Counted from the stretch's first letter, positions 44,426-53,478 are shown. The stretch is DNA of 64,000 bases from Clostridia bacterium (GCA_017414965.1 JAFQJL010000007.1:1-64000), one strand, 5' to 3'. The notes: generated from the letters alone by a model not told the origin. A program made the numbers and translations.

Positions 44426-46489
44426 TTATTCGGCAGCTTTGCGGGCGGCAATGACCTTGTCGGCAACCGCCTGCGGCGCTTCCTCATAGCGCTCAAACGC
44501 CATGGTGAACCAACCGCGTCCCTGCGTGGAGGAGCGAAGCATCGTCGCGTAATCGCCCATCTCGCCTTCCGGCACCTCGGCATCAATGCGGGTGAGGTTA
44601 TCCTCATCCGGCGTCATACCGAGCACGCGGCCGCGGCGCTTGGTGATATCGCCCATGATATCGCCGGTGTTGTCCGACGGAACGTACACCTGCACGGCAT
44701 TGACCGGCTCTAACAAAACGGGGGAGGCATCCGGAATGGCCGCCTTGTAAGCGATGGACGCCGCCATCTTAAACGCCATTTCGGAGGAATCGACCGGATG
44801 GTACGAGCCGTCCAGCAAGGTCGCCTTCACGCCGACCAGCGGGAATCCGGCCAATACGCCTTCCTTGGAGGCGTCGCGAAGTCCCTTTTCAACGGCCGGG
44901 AAGAAGTTCTTCGGCACCGAGCCGCCAAACACCTTCTCTTCGAATACCAGTTCCTCGGTATCCCACGGCTCAAACTCGATCCACACGTCGCCGAACTGAC
45001 CGTGGCCGCCTGACTGCTTCTTGTGACGGCCCTGCACCTTGACCTTCTTGCGAATGGTCTCGCGATAAGCCACCTGCGGCGCTTCCAATGCCACTTCTAC
45101 GCCAAACTTGGCCTTCAGCTTGGAAACGATCACGTCGATGTGCTGTTCGCCCATACCGGACAGGATCATCTGCTTGGTTTCCGTATTTTGCGTAAAGCGG
45201 ATGGTCGGATCTTCCTCTGCCAGCTTGGTCAGACCGGAAGCAACCTTTTCTTCCTCGCCTTTCTTGACAGGGGAGACCGCCATCGACAGACACGGCTCGT
45301 CAAACGGCACGCCGGGGAGCGTGATCGGACGGCTGGGGGAGCAGAGTGTGTCGCCCGTGCCGGCCATCGCGAGCTTCGCGACCGCGCCGATATCACCGGC
45401 CGGCACAAACGGCACTTCGGTCTGCTTCTTACCGCGCACGCAGAACAGCTTGCCGAGCTTTTCGGTCTCGCCGGTGCGGGTGTTGAGCAGCGTCATATCC
45501 GGCATCACCTTGCCGCTGATGACCTTGAAATACAGCAGTTTGCCGACAAACGGGTCAACCACCGTCTTAAACACGGTCGCCACCGTCTCCGCCGTCTCAT
45601 CCACCGGCAGAGTCACCGGCTCATCGTGCGCGCCCTTGCCGGTTTCGCCGGCAACGGTCTCCGCCCACGGCGCCAGCCACAGCAGACCGGTCAGCAATTG
45701 ATCGATGGCTTCCATCTCGGTTGCCGATCCGCAGAACACCGGTGCGATGTCGCCGACGCGAACGCCGTGTGCCAGACCGGTGATGAGTTCATCCGGCGTG
45801 AATTCTTCGCCGGAGAAATATTTCTCCATCAATTCTTCGCTGGTTTCCGCAACCGCTTCCGAGATCGCGGTGCGCAGACCGTCCAAGCGGTGGCCCATAT
45901 CCGGAATCGGCACCGAAACCGGCTTGCCGTTCTCGTATTTGTATGCCTGATAGGTCAGCAGGTTGATGTAGCACTGCACCTTGTGATCGACCACGTGCGG
46001 CACGACCAACGGGCAAACCGACGGACCGATCTTGGTCTTGAGTTCTTCAAAAACCTTGTAGAAATCGGCGCTTTCGCGATCGAGCTTGTTGACGAAGAAG
46101 ATCTTCGCAATGCCCTTCTTGTGTGCTGCCGCGTACGCCTTTTCGGCACCGACGGTCACACCGGACTTGCCGGAGACCACGATAACCGCACTACCGGCGG
46201 CGCGGATGCCCTCGCGCAGACCGCCCACAAAGTCAAACAAACCGGGGGTGTCAATAAAATTGATCTTGGTGTCCTTCCATTCGATCGGTACCAGCGAAGC
46301 CGAAACCGACACGCCGCGGCGGATCTCTTCGGGATCAAAGTCACTGACGGTGTTGCCGTCGGCGATCTTACCCAGACGATCCAACTGACCGGTCAGGAAG
46401 CAAGCGGCCTCCGCCAAAGAGGTCTTACCTGCGTCGGCGTGGCCGGCGAGGACAACGTTACGAATGTTTTTTGCACCATAGGTTTTCAA
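44426..46489 (-). CDS. Elongation factor G-like GTPase (EF-G paralogue)
   Basis: 687 residues from a TTG codon with aagaaaggg about 10 bases upstream, giving the family-typical MKTYGAKNIRNVVLAGHADA; the longer open frame adds an unconserved leader. Domains I-V are present: P-loop GHADAGKT (16-23), G3 DTPGLFDF (80-87) and G4 NKLD (134-137). The catalytic histidine after DTPG is leucine (residue 84), and several other residues depart from canonical FusA, placing it in the EF-G-like paralogue group. It is unlinked to rpsL-rpsG-tufA, so it is not the main translocase. The role is uncertain. Confidence 0.9.
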   Translation of the reverse strand: MKTYGAKNIRNVVLAGHADAGKTSLAEAACFLTGQLDRLGKIADGNTVSDFDPEEIRRGVSVSASLVPIEWKDTKINFIDTPGLFDFVGGLREGIRAAGSAVIVVSGKSGVTVGAEKAYAAAHKKGIAKIFFVNKLDRESADFYKVFEELKTKIGPSVCPLVVPHVVDHKVQCYINLLTYQAYKYENGKPVSVPIPDMGHRLDGLRTAISEAVAETSEELMEKYFSGEEFTPDELITGLAHGVRVGDIAPVFCGSATEMEAIDQLLTGLLWLAPWAETVAGETGKGAHDEPVTLPVDETAETVATVFKTVVDPFVGKLLYFKVISGKVMPDMTLLNTRTGETEKLGKLFCVRGKKQTEVPFVPAGDIGAVAKLAMAGTGDTLCSPSRPITLPGVPFDEPCLSMAVSPVKKGEEEKVASGLTKLAEEDPTIRFTQNTETKQMILSGMGEQHIDVIVSKLKAKFGVEVALEAPQVAYRETIRKKVKVQGRHKKQSGGHGQFGDVWIEFEPWDTEELVFEEKVFGGSVPKNFFPAVEKGLRDASKEGVLAGFPLVGVKATLLDGSYHPVDSSEMAFKMAASIAYKAAIPDASPVLLEPVNAVQVYVPSDNTGDIMGDITKRRGRVLGMTPDEDNLTRIDAEVPEGEMGDYATMLRSSTQGRGWFTMAFERYEEAPQAVADKVIAARKAAE

Positions 46490-46592
46490 ATTGAGCACGC
46501 CCTTTCTTGATATCCACATTGCAGTAGAAAAAACCGCAAGATGAGGTAATATTGCACAAAATCTTTTGGATAAAAGATTTGAACTTATTGAG

Positions 46593-46621
46593 ATTATACT
46601 ATATCTGGTAGAAAATTACAA
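46593..46621 (-). promoter_or_regulatory. Promoter of the EF-G paralogue with structured leader
   Basis: On the - strand, TTGTAA, 17-base spacer and TATAAT (46598-46593). The leader of about 100 bases contains the perfect hairpin aaatctttt-atcc-aaaagattt (46559-46580) without a following T run. Confidence 0.65.
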
Positions 46622-46670
46622 CCTCTAATTTGCATTTTTTGCAAAAAAATTCACAGATTTTTTTCCTTGC

Positions 46671-46698
46671 TTGCATTTGCGGTATTTTGTGGTACAAT
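46671..46698 (+). promoter_or_regulatory. Promoter of the CDP-glycerol transferase-like gene
   Basis: TTGCAT (46671-46676), 16-base spacer and TACAAT (46693-46698), 34 bases before the GTG start. Confidence 0.55.
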
Positions 46699-46732
46699 AA
46701 GAAAGGATTAACTATGGAGAGGAGGTGCCGTT

Positions 46733-47932
46733 GTGGCACTTTTGGAAAAAGTGATCCGGTTCGCCAAGGACGGCACCTTGCTCAAACGGATTCCGGCTAA
46801 AATTCGCAACGAGGTGGGCTATCACACGCGTGCGTGGCGGTATAAAAATCGACCGATCATCGAAAACCGCGTGTTTGTTATGACCTATGATAACGCCTAT
46901 TCCTGCAATCCACGGTATATCGTGGAGGAGATGCGCGCCCAGAATTTGCCGGTGGATATTGTATGGGCGGCGCCGAAAAGTCTCGCAGACGATCGCTCCA
47001 GCTTCCCGGAGGGGGTTCGGCTGGTCCGTCGCGGCACGGCAGAGATGTACGAGGCGCAAGCGAGCGCCAAGATTTGGCTGGACAACGCCCTCAACTGTGT
47101 GTGGTACAACGTCCCCAAGAAACCGGAGCAGGTATATATCAACACGTGGCACGGTAGTATGGGCATCAAGAAACTTGGCGGTCCGCCCGATTGGATGGTG
47201 CGCGCCGCCAAAGCCAACGCCATGACCGATGCGATGGTCGCCAACAGCGCGTTTGAGGAAGAGGTCTACCGCACGACCTTTTGGCCGGATGTGCCGGTGT
47301 GGCAATGCGGTCACGCCCGCAACGACATTTTGTTTCACCACGAAGCGTTTCCGGCCATTCGTCAAAAAGTGGCGGCGGCGCTGGGATTGTCGCCGGATAC
47401 CAAGTGGATGCTGTATGCGCCCACCTTCCGCGATGACGGTGATCTTGCTTGCTTCAACATCGACTATGCGGCGCTGAAAACGGCGCTGGAGGCCCGCTTC
47501 GGCGGCGAATGGGCGGTGTTGGTGCGGATGCATTTCAAAAACCGCACCGGCGAGGCGGATTTCACCGAGACCGACTGGCTGCGTGATGCCTCCGGCTACC
47601 CCGATATGCAAGAACTGCTGTGCGTGGTTGACGCCGGCATTACCGACTATTCCAGCTGGGCGTACGACTATGTACTCACACGTCGTCCGCTGTTCTTGTA
47701 CACGCCGGATATCGACCGCTACGATCAAGCGCGCGGCTTTTATTATCCGCTGGAGCAGACGCCGTTTCCTATGGCGCAGGATAACGCGGCGTTGACTGCG
47801 GCGGTGGCTGCGTTTGACGATGCGAGCTACCAACCGGCAATCGACGCGTTTTTACAGGCGCGTGGTTGCTACGAGCAGGGAGACGCCGCCAAGCAGGTGG
47901 TCGCCCGTATCAAAGAGATATTGAAGCTATAA
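46733..47932 (+). CDS. CDP-glycerol glycerophosphotransferase family protein (TagB/TagF-like)
   Basis: 399 residues, GTG start with gaggaggtg upstream. It has the CDP-glycerol transferase fold: INTWHGSMGIKKLG, ANSAFEEEVYRTTFWPDVPV, GHARNDILF, YAPTFRDDG and the conserved TDYSSWAYDYVLTRRPLFLY near the C-terminus; an N-terminal amphipathic stretch may bind the membrane. Such enzymes add glycerol- or ribitol-phosphate to teichoic-acid-like polymers or glycans. No other teichoic acid gene is beside it, so the acceptor is unknown. Confidence 0.9.
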   Translation: MALLEKVIRFAKDGTLLKRIPAKIRNEVGYHTRAWRYKNRPIIENRVFVMTYDNAYSCNPRYIVEEMRAQNLPVDIVWAAPKSLADDRSSFPEGVRLVRRGTAEMYEAQASAKIWLDNALNCVWYNVPKKPEQVYINTWHGSMGIKKLGGPPDWMVRAAKANAMTDAMVANSAFEEEVYRTTFWPDVPVWQCGHARNDILFHHEAFPAIRQKVAAALGLSPDTKWMLYAPTFRDDGDLACFNIDYAALKTALEARFGGEWAVLVRMHFKNRTGEADFTETDWLRDASGYPDMQELLCVVDAGITDYSSWAYDYVLTRRPLFLYTPDIDRYDQARGFYYPLEQTPFPMAQDNAALTAAVAAFDDASYQPAIDAFLQARGCYEQGDAAKQVVARIKEILKL

Positions 47933-47934
47933 AG

Positions 47935-47958
47935 AAAAGACCGCGTGAGCGGTCTTTT
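47935..47958. terminator. Bidirectional terminator between the transferase gene and spoVAD
   Basis: The stem aaaagaccgc / gcggtctttt with loop gtga and a T run, between converging genes. Confidence 0.88.
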
Positions 47959-48006
47959 TTTATGGTGTATATGGTAGGGAGCGACAAGAGCGTCGCTCCG
48001 CCATTA

Positions 48007-49017
48007 CTATTCGCTGACCAAGTGTACCAGATGCGCCACCCCGGGAATGCTTTCGCCCTGCTGGTTGGCGGTGGGGGACATCAGCGCGCCGGTGCTGAGA
48101 ATGAGCATATTGCGGATGCGGCCGGCATCCATCTGCTTGAGCAAATGCCCGCACAGCACGCTGGCGGAGCAGCCGCAGCCGGATCCGCCGGCGTGAACGT
48201 CCTGCTTTTCGCGATCGTAGATCATCAATCCGCAGTCGCGATGTCGATCGGCGAGATCCACACCGTCGGCTTTCAGCAACTCGGAGAGCAGATCGCTTCC
48301 CACCAGTCCGAGATCGCCGGTGACCACCAGATCGTAGTCGGTCGGTTGCGTGTTGGTATCGCGGAAATACCGCAGCAGCGTATCGGCGGCGGCCGGTGCC
48401 ATACACGCGCCCATGTTGTTGATGTCGGTCACGCCTTTGTCGATAATGCGCCCGGGACAGACATCGGCGATCCGCACCCGCTTGTCGCCGACGCCGACGA
48501 TCGCCGCGCCGGAGGCGGTCGCGGTCCATTGCGCAGTCGGCGCGCGTTGTCCGCCGTACTCCAGCGGATAGCGGAACTGGCGCTCGGCGGAGCAGAAGTG
48601 CGAGGATGTTACCGCCCCGCAACGATCGGCACTGCCGCTGTCTACGAACACCGACGCCACCAACAGCGATTCGGTCATGGTCGAGCACGCACCGTATAAC
48701 CCCAGCACCGGTGTGCCGAGATTGCGCAGATGGTAGTGCGAGGCGACGCACTGGTTGAGCAGATCGCCGGCAAACAGACAATGCAGATCGCCCACCTCTA
48801 AACCGGCGTGCACGAGTGCGCGATCCAGCGCCGCCTTTTGCAGGGCACTTTCCGCCTTTTCCCAAGACGGCTCTCCCAAACTGGAATCCAAAAACAGCGC
48901 GTCAAAATCCGCGGCCAACGGTCCTTCGCTTTCCTTGCGACAGCCGACCGCCGCGTGTCCCAAAATGCAAACGCGATCGTCTAAGGCGATCACGCTTTCC
49001 CCAATCCGTTTTGCCAT
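48007..49017 (-). CDS. spoVAD: Stage V sporulation protein AD
   Basis: 336 residues. The ATG at 49017 has ggagg 7 bases upstream. The thiolase-like fold is recognisable: LFAGDLLNQCVASHYHLRNL, GLYGACSTMTESLLVAS, DINNMGACMAPAAADTL and GSGCGCSASVLCGHLL. SpoVAD is the dipicolinic-acid-binding soluble partner of the SpoVA channel that loads DPA into the forespore. Its usual upstream neighbour spoVAC lies 5.6 kb away (54586-55029) on the same strand, separated by foreign-looking genes. A terminator lies about 50 bases upstream, so it needs its own promoter; a weak GTATA ... CAATAAA pair is present but unconvincing. Confidence 0.95.
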   Translation of the reverse strand: MAKRIGESVIALDDRVCILGHAAVGCRKESEGPLAADFDALFLDSSLGEPSWEKAESALQKAALDRALVHAGLEVGDLHCLFAGDLLNQCVASHYHLRNLGTPVLGLYGACSTMTESLLVASVFVDSGSADRCGAVTSSHFCSAERQFRYPLEYGGQRAPTAQWTATASGAAIVGVGDKRVRIADVCPGRIIDKGVTDINNMGACMAPAAADTLLRYFRDTNTQPTDYDLVVTGDLGLVGSDLLSELLKADGVDLADRHRDCGLMIYDREKQDVHAGGSGCGCSASVLCGHLLKQMDAGRIRNMLILSTGALMSPTANQQGESIPGVAHLVHLVSE

Positions 49018-49068
49018 AACCAAGCCTCCCTTTTTGTTTATTGTTCGCCAAAAGGGGAGGAATATACA

Positions 49069-49098
49069 AAGAACCCCGCCTGAAAAGACGGGGTTCTT
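49069..49098 (-). terminator. Terminator of the OCD-GntR operon
   Basis: Arms aagaaccccgcc and gacggggttctt (one mismatch) around a short A-rich loop, just after the GntR stop. It isolates spoVAD from upstream transcription. Confidence 0.8.
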
Positions 49099-49099
49099 G

Positions 49100-49798
49100 T
49101 CATTCTAAAACGTCGGTTTTGTTCAGATAACCGGCATAGTCTTTTTTGAGGTGTGCGCGCATCAATTCCTTGGCGAGCGCACCGTTTTGATCCTCGATCG
49201 CCTTGGCGATCCGTCGATGCTCGTCAATGCCCTCTAAAAAGATCTCGGTGGAGAGTGTTTCTAAAAACCGCAGTGTTTGCAACTGGTTGGCGGCAGACTG
49301 ATAAAATCCGTACAGCACGGCGTTGTGCGCCGCTTTGGCGACGGCTTCATGGAATCGATAACCGGAGGTCATCAGCGGCAACCGATCGGTCAGCTTTTCC
49401 ATTTCCCGCACAATCTCGTTCATACGGGATATGTCTGCTTCGGTCGCATTTTGAGCAGCAAGCGCCGCCAACTGCGGCTCTAAGATATAGCGAGCCTGCA
49501 CCAAGGCCGAAAGATTGTCGGGATCGGCCATCGCAGTCGCCAACTCGCGCGTTGCCAGCATCAGCGGCGCATTTTCGGTCACGTATGTGCCGGCGCCGAC
49601 GCGAGAATGCAAGATCCCCGAGCCTTGCAGACTTTTGATCGCCAGTCGCACAGTGGAACGGCTGACTTCAAAATACTTGGCCAAATCCGGCTCGGACGGC
49701 AGTCGCATACCGGCCGGCCATTGCTGGCTGCGAATATGCTCCAGCATATGTCCGGCTACCTCTTCAAACAATTTGGTTTTGTAGAAAAATTCACTCAT
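49100..49798 (-). CDS. GntR-family transcriptional regulator (FadR subfamily)
   Basis: 232 residues. N-terminal winged helix-turn-helix (MRLPSEPDLAKYFEVSRSTV, RLAIKSLQGSGIL) and an all-helical FCD ligand domain (about 90-220) with likely metal-site residues in RFHEAV and ANQLQTLRF. Its ATG overlaps the stop of the upstream ornithine-cyclodeaminase-family gene (ATGA), so it probably regulates that operon. A TTGTCAAGACAA element at 50900-50911 is a plausible operator. The effector may be an amino or keto acid. Confidence 0.9.
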   Translation of the reverse strand: MSEFFYKTKLFEEVAGHMLEHIRSQQWPAGMRLPSEPDLAKYFEVSRSTVRLAIKSLQGSGILHSRVGAGTYVTENAPLMLATRELATAMADPDNLSALVQARYILEPQLAALAAQNATEADISRMNEIVREMEKLTDRLPLMTSGYRFHEAVAKAAHNAVLYGFYQSAANQLQTLRFLETLSTEIFLEGIDEHRRIAKAIEDQNGALAKELMRAHLKKDYAGYLNKTDVLE

Positions 49799-50781
49799 TT
49801 AGAAAGATCCACCCACGGCATCTCCTCGCCGGCATCGGCGATTTTTTTCAACAGCAGGCCGCCGAGTGCCACGTCCAGCATACCGGTACCGATGATCTGT
49901 GCATAGATACGCTCTTTGTCGCTGGTACGTGCCTTGGCTTTGCCGGCCAATACGTCGGGAATAATGATATCAAACGAATCGGCGGTAATTTCGCCCATTT
50001 CGGCCAATTCCTTGACGTTGCCGCGGTGGAGGGACTGCCCCACCTGATCGACCGCGATCTTGTCCGCCTTGCGAACCACGTCAAACGAAGTCTCGCGGAA
50101 GGAGCCCATCGTCATCACGAGCGAGCCTTCCTTCAACCACGGCTCTTCTACGAGATTGGCGTTGGCGTTGGTGACGGTGATGATGACGTCAGCGCCACGG
50201 CAACCTTCCTCGTTATTCTTGCAGTTGACGAATTTCCACGGCGCATTCGGGAAGCGCGCCATAAAGGCTTCTTTGGCTTCGTCGGAGATATCGCACACGC
50301 GCACTTCTTTGATGTCAAGCACCTTGCTCATACACAGGAGCGAGGTGTAACCCATCAAACCGGTGCCGATAACGGTTACCACGTCGGTCTTGGCGGCGAG
50401 CATTTTCGCCATGATCGCCGGCTGCGCGCCGGTGCGCATATCGTTGATGTAATCGCCGCTGATGAGCGCACGGAGCATACCGGTACGGGAATCGGTAATC
50501 AACACGTTGGCCTTGATGTAAGGGAGGCCAAGCGCCTTGTTGCCGTCGTAGCCGCCAACCAACTTGATACCTGCCACGTCCATCGGACCGATGTATGCCG
50601 GCATCGAGTTAAACCAACCGGCTACGCCGAGCGAACTCATATCGGTGGTGATCTTGTTGGGCATCACGACTTTGCCTTCGCCATACCATTTCCAGGTCTC
50701 TTCCACGCAGGCGATGACGTCCTCGGGGGAGAGATACTTTTTGACAGTTTCCTCACCAATGAGAAGCGATTTAAATTCCAT
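49795..50781 (-). CDS. Ornithine cyclodeaminase / mu-crystallin family protein 1
   Basis: 328 residues. The NAD-binding Rossmann motif VTVIGTGLMGYTSLLCMSKV and the family segments INDMRTGAQPAIMAKMLA, VAGIKLVGGYDGN and MTMGSFRE are visible. The family includes ornithine cyclodeaminase, alanine dehydrogenase, ketimine reductases and opine-type enzymes, so the reaction is uncertain. It has normal G+C for this genome, overlaps the GntR gene, and is about 31% or so similar in layout to the second family member at 51458-52477 by eye only, without alignment. It probably acts on a small amino acid or imino acid. Confidence 0.88.
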   Translation of the reverse strand: MEFKSLLIGEETVKKYLSPEDVIACVEETWKWYGEGKVVMPNKITTDMSSLGVAGWFNSMPAYIGPMDVAGIKLVGGYDGNKALGLPYIKANVLITDSRTGMLRALISGDYINDMRTGAQPAIMAKMLAAKTDVVTVIGTGLMGYTSLLCMSKVLDIKEVRVCDISDEAKEAFMARFPNAPWKFVNCKNNEEGCRGADVIITVTNANANLVEEPWLKEGSLVMTMGSFRETSFDVVRKADKIAVDQVGQSLHRGNVKELAEMGEITADSFDIIIPDVLAGKAKARTSDKERIYAQIIGTGMLDVALGGLLLKKIADAGEEMPWVDLSK

Positions 50782-50816
50782 TTTTATGCAACCCCAATCC
50801 TATAAAGATTACCGTC

Positions 50817-50845
50817 ATTATCTGGGATTTGCAGAAAAAAGTCAA
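50817..50845 (-). promoter_or_regulatory. Promoter of the OCD1-GntR operon
   Basis: On the - strand, TTGACT (50845-50840), 17-base spacer and GATAAT (50822-50817). Confidence 0.65.
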
Positions 50846-50899
50846 GCGAAAATCTGTCTGTTTAGTAGGACGATTTTATCATAGCAATATCTGGATTTC

Positions 50900-50911
50900 T
50901 TGTCAAGACAA
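50900..50911. promoter_or_regulatory. Possible GntR/FadR-type operator
   Basis: TTGTC-AA-GACAA fits the general T-x-GT ... AC-x-A pattern of FadR-type sites and lies between the divergent promoters of the OCD1 operon and the small membrane protein gene. Assignment is by pattern and position only. Confidence 0.3.
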
Positions 50912-50923
50912 AGGGTGTTGTCG

Positions 50924-50952
50924 TTGACTTTTCTGGGAGCAAATGGTATAAT
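50924..50952 (+). promoter_or_regulatory. Promoter of the small membrane protein gene
   Basis: TTGACT (50924-50929), 17-base spacer and TATAAT (50947-50952). Confidence 0.75.
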
Positions 50953-50999
50953 CTAACAGGGCAAAAGTCCGGTATTTTGCAAATTCGGAGGAGAATATT

Positions 51000-51413
51000 A
51001 TGAAAAAGGGAATTGCGGCGTTGTTGGTGGTCGTGGGTGTGTTGTCCATCATCTTGGGCTTCTGCGCGTTTGGTGCGGACACCGGTTACCATGAGAACAA
51101 CAACACCTACGGCGGCGATGCCTACACCGGCATTCAGAACGCGGCTGCACAGACGGCGAACAACCTGGTGGATCTGGCGGATCTGACGGCGTTTGGCTTT
51201 GGCTCGATCCTGTTGATCGGCGGCTTGGTGCTGGTTTTGGTCGGCATCAACAATCTGTCGATGTCCGACTTGAGCGCCGCCAAGAACGCCATTGACAATA
51301 TCACCAAGATGACCTCGACGGAGGCCCAGCCCGCGCCGCAGGCGCCGGCCGAGCAGCCGACCGAGCAACCGGTCGAAGAGCCGGCTCCGGCACAGACCGA
51401 GGAAACGCTGTAA
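51000..51413 (+). CDS. Small two-helix membrane protein with Pro/Glu/Gln-rich tail (137 aa)
   Basis: RBS cggagg precedes ATG 51000. One helix at about 4-25 (IAALLVVVGVLSIILGFCAF), a short polar outside loop with NNNTYGGD, a second helix at about 62-82 (FGSILLIGGLVLVLVGI), then a cytosolic tail ending in repeated AQPAPQAP / EQPTEQPVEEPAP. No named domain recognised. It is divergent from the OCD1-GntR operon. The low-complexity tail resembles that of the protein at 62609-63154. Confidence 0.75.
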   Translation: MKKGIAALLVVVGVLSIILGFCAFGADTGYHENNNTYGGDAYTGIQNAAAQTANNLVDLADLTAFGFGSILLIGGLVLVLVGINNLSMSDLSAAKNAIDNITKMTSTEAQPAPQAPAEQPTEQPVEEPAPAQTEETL

Positions 51414-51420
51414 GAAAGCA

Positions 51421-51459
51421 AACAACGCCTTCCCGAATGTTCGGGAAGGCGTTGTTTTT
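51421..51459. terminator. Bidirectional terminator between small membrane protein and OCD2
   Basis: A perfect 17-bp stem (aacaacgccttcccgaa / ttcgggaaggcgttgtt) followed by ttt; it reaches the stop codon of the converging gene. Confidence 0.9.
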
Positions 51460-52477
51460 ATTCCCAAAAGGGGACGCAAACTCCTTTGCCTTTCTCTAAT
51501 GCCGCTTTATAGCAACGAGTCGCCACGGCTATATCAAGAATTCCGGCTCCAACCGCATTGAAATAAATGATTTCATCATCGTTTTCTCGAGGAGTCTTTA
51601 AACCGAGTAAAATATCGGAAAGTTCTGCATGGATATCTTCGTCTTTAAAAGCACCGCTTTTCCACATCAATGCGACTGTGCTGATCATACGATGCTTAAC
51701 GCTCTCCCAAAAATCCACAACGACTTTGTCGGCGCGAATGACGCATTCACTATCCACTTCATAGTCTGACATATTCATAACCAATGCACCTTTTTTTAGC
51801 CATGCGCCTTTAATAAACGGCTCGGTTGCAAGAGTTACGCAGTCGATGATATCGCTCTGCTTGGTGGCGGCCTCCACATCGGCAGTGGCGATAAATTTTA
51901 TCTGCGGATATCTCTCTTTATTAATACTGATAAACCGATCAGCATTTTCCATCCGGATATCGTATACGTAAACCGTGTTGATGGTCGGACGCGCAATAAC
52001 GGCTGCTTCCAGCTGTGTGTGTGCCTGAGCGCCTGCACCGCAGATGGTCATGACACTCGCATTGCTCTTGGCAAGAAGCTCAATCGCCACACCGCCTGAG
52101 GCACCGGTTCGAACGGTACTGATAGCCGTGCCATCTGCAATACAGACGGGAAGCTTTGTGTCGGGATCATTTAAAATAATGGTAACGCTTGCCCGAGGTA
52201 AACTCTTTTTATAGTTCATCGGGCCGCTGCCGATCCATTTGATTCCCGCCATATGATATGTACCACCAATATATCCGGGCATAGCGTTGATGCGACCAAG
52301 CACGTTTTCGTCTTCTATGGTTTTTCCCCAACGCAGAACGCATTTTCCGGGGTTGATGACGTCGCCGTGTTTATCAAGCATATAAGCTTCCTTGACATCG
52401 GCGATTGCCAAATCCATTTGATTGACACCAACGGCTTCCATCGCTTTATTGTTCAAAAACAAAAGATCAATACTCAT
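51458..52477 (-). CDS. Ornithine cyclodeaminase / mu-crystallin family protein 2
   Basis: 339 residues, RBS gaggagg 8 bases before the ATG. Family motifs: the Rossmann segment VMTICGAGAQAHTQLEAAVI (GAGAQ form), DGTAISTVRTGASGGVAIELLA and PGYIGGTYHMAGIKWIGSGP, which resemble the substrate-binding region of tyramine/ornithine-type members more than OCD1. It is visibly more AT-rich than surrounding core genes, as is the divergent lysR, suggesting acquisition together. The substrate is unknown; two different family members this close is unusual. Confidence 0.88.
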   Translation of the reverse strand: MSIDLLFLNNKAMEAVGVNQMDLAIADVKEAYMLDKHGDVINPGKCVLRWGKTIEDENVLGRINAMPGYIGGTYHMAGIKWIGSGPMNYKKSLPRASVTIILNDPDTKLPVCIADGTAISTVRTGASGGVAIELLAKSNASVMTICGAGAQAHTQLEAAVIARPTINTVYVYDIRMENADRFISINKERYPQIKFIATADVEAATKQSDIIDCVTLATEPFIKGAWLKKGALVMNMSDYEVDSECVIRADKVVVDFWESVKHRMISTVALMWKSGAFKDEDIHAELSDILLGLKTPRENDDEIIYFNAVGAGILDIAVATRCYKAALEKGKGVCVPFWE

Positions 52478-52594
52478 AATTGATTCCTCCTCTTTTAAAT
52501 TAGTTTAACCATAAGAAACTAAAATGTAAATAATTTAGTAATATGGGGTTGCTATAATTTTTAAAATGTAGTAAACTATAAAAGAGGTGATCTT

Positions 52595-53443
52595 ATGGAA
52601 CTGTTACAACTACGTTATTTTTACGAAAGTGCTAAAAGTGAAAATTTTTCAAAAACTGCAACAATGTTTATGGTTCCTACAACGTCTGTTTCCGCATCGA
52701 TCAAGCGGCTTGAGGCGGAATTGGGCTGCAAACTGTTTGATCGTACTTCTAATCGCATATACCTGAATGCAAGAGGGCGATTGCTGCAAAAGACGTTGTG
52801 CTCTGTTTTTCGGGATATTGATGATGTGGTTGAAAAACTTTCAATCCACGACGAAGATACGCGGACAATCAAAATTCTGGTTCGAGGGATGCGCAGAAAA
52901 ATAACGGATTTTATCACCGAATACAATGCCAATCATCCCCATATCGCCTTTAAAACGGTATTTAACTACGATGATGACTATCAAACGTACGACATCATTA
53001 TAGACGATGAAAAGAATTTCTATGATGGCTATGACTCGATAGAACTTTTTAATATGCGGTTAAAGTTAAAATGTTCTTCAAACAACAGACTTTGCAAACA
53101 GAAACTGTTTCTGCACCAGCTTTGTAATCAACCGTTCGTTTTGATGGATTTTGAAAGCAACATGCATAAGGTTCTGGAAAAGGCCTGTAACCGTGTTGGT
53201 TTTTCCCCCAATATATCCGTTGTGTGTAATGATATAGAGTGTTACGAAAAATTCATTGCCGCCGATATGGGAATAGGCATCGCGCGGCAAGAGGAGTCCC
53301 CTTCCGGAGCATCCTCTTCGATTTCCGATCTGGATGTAGCGGATTTCAATGAACACTATACGATATACGCCTATTACTCGAAAAAGGAGTATTACGGCAA
53401 CATCAAAAATTTTATAGAATTCTTAAAAAGTAAAAGCATATAA
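52595..53443 (+). CDS. LysR-family transcriptional regulator
   Basis: 282 residues. The LysR helix-turn-helix is at the N-terminus (MELLQLRYFYESAKSENFSK, then VSASIKRLEAELGCKLFDRT), followed by an effector-binding domain. The gene is AT-rich compared with the genome core. It is divergent from the OCD2 gene across 117 bases, the classical LysR arrangement, so OCD2 is the likely target. TATAAT at 52553-52558 is a likely -10 without a good -35, as expected for an activated or autoregulated promoter. Confidence 0.92.
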   Translation: MELLQLRYFYESAKSENFSKTATMFMVPTTSVSASIKRLEAELGCKLFDRTSNRIYLNARGRLLQKTLCSVFRDIDDVVEKLSIHDEDTRTIKILVRGMRRKITDFITEYNANHPHIAFKTVFNYDDDYQTYDIIIDDEKNFYDGYDSIELFNMRLKLKCSSNNRLCKQKLFLHQLCNQPFVLMDFESNMHKVLEKACNRVGFSPNISVVCNDIECYEKFIAADMGIGIARQEESPSGASSSISDLDVADFNEHYTIYAYYSKKEYYGNIKNFIEFLKSKSI

Positions 53444-53445
53444 AC

Positions 53446-53478
53446 AAAGCGAGCAGCCAGTATTCGGCTGCTCGCTTT
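53446..53478 (+). terminator. Intrinsic terminator of lysR
   Basis: Stem aaagcgagcagcc / ggctgctcgcttt with a 7-base loop, directly after the stop; the right arm meets the end of the spoVAC fragment. Confidence 0.85.
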
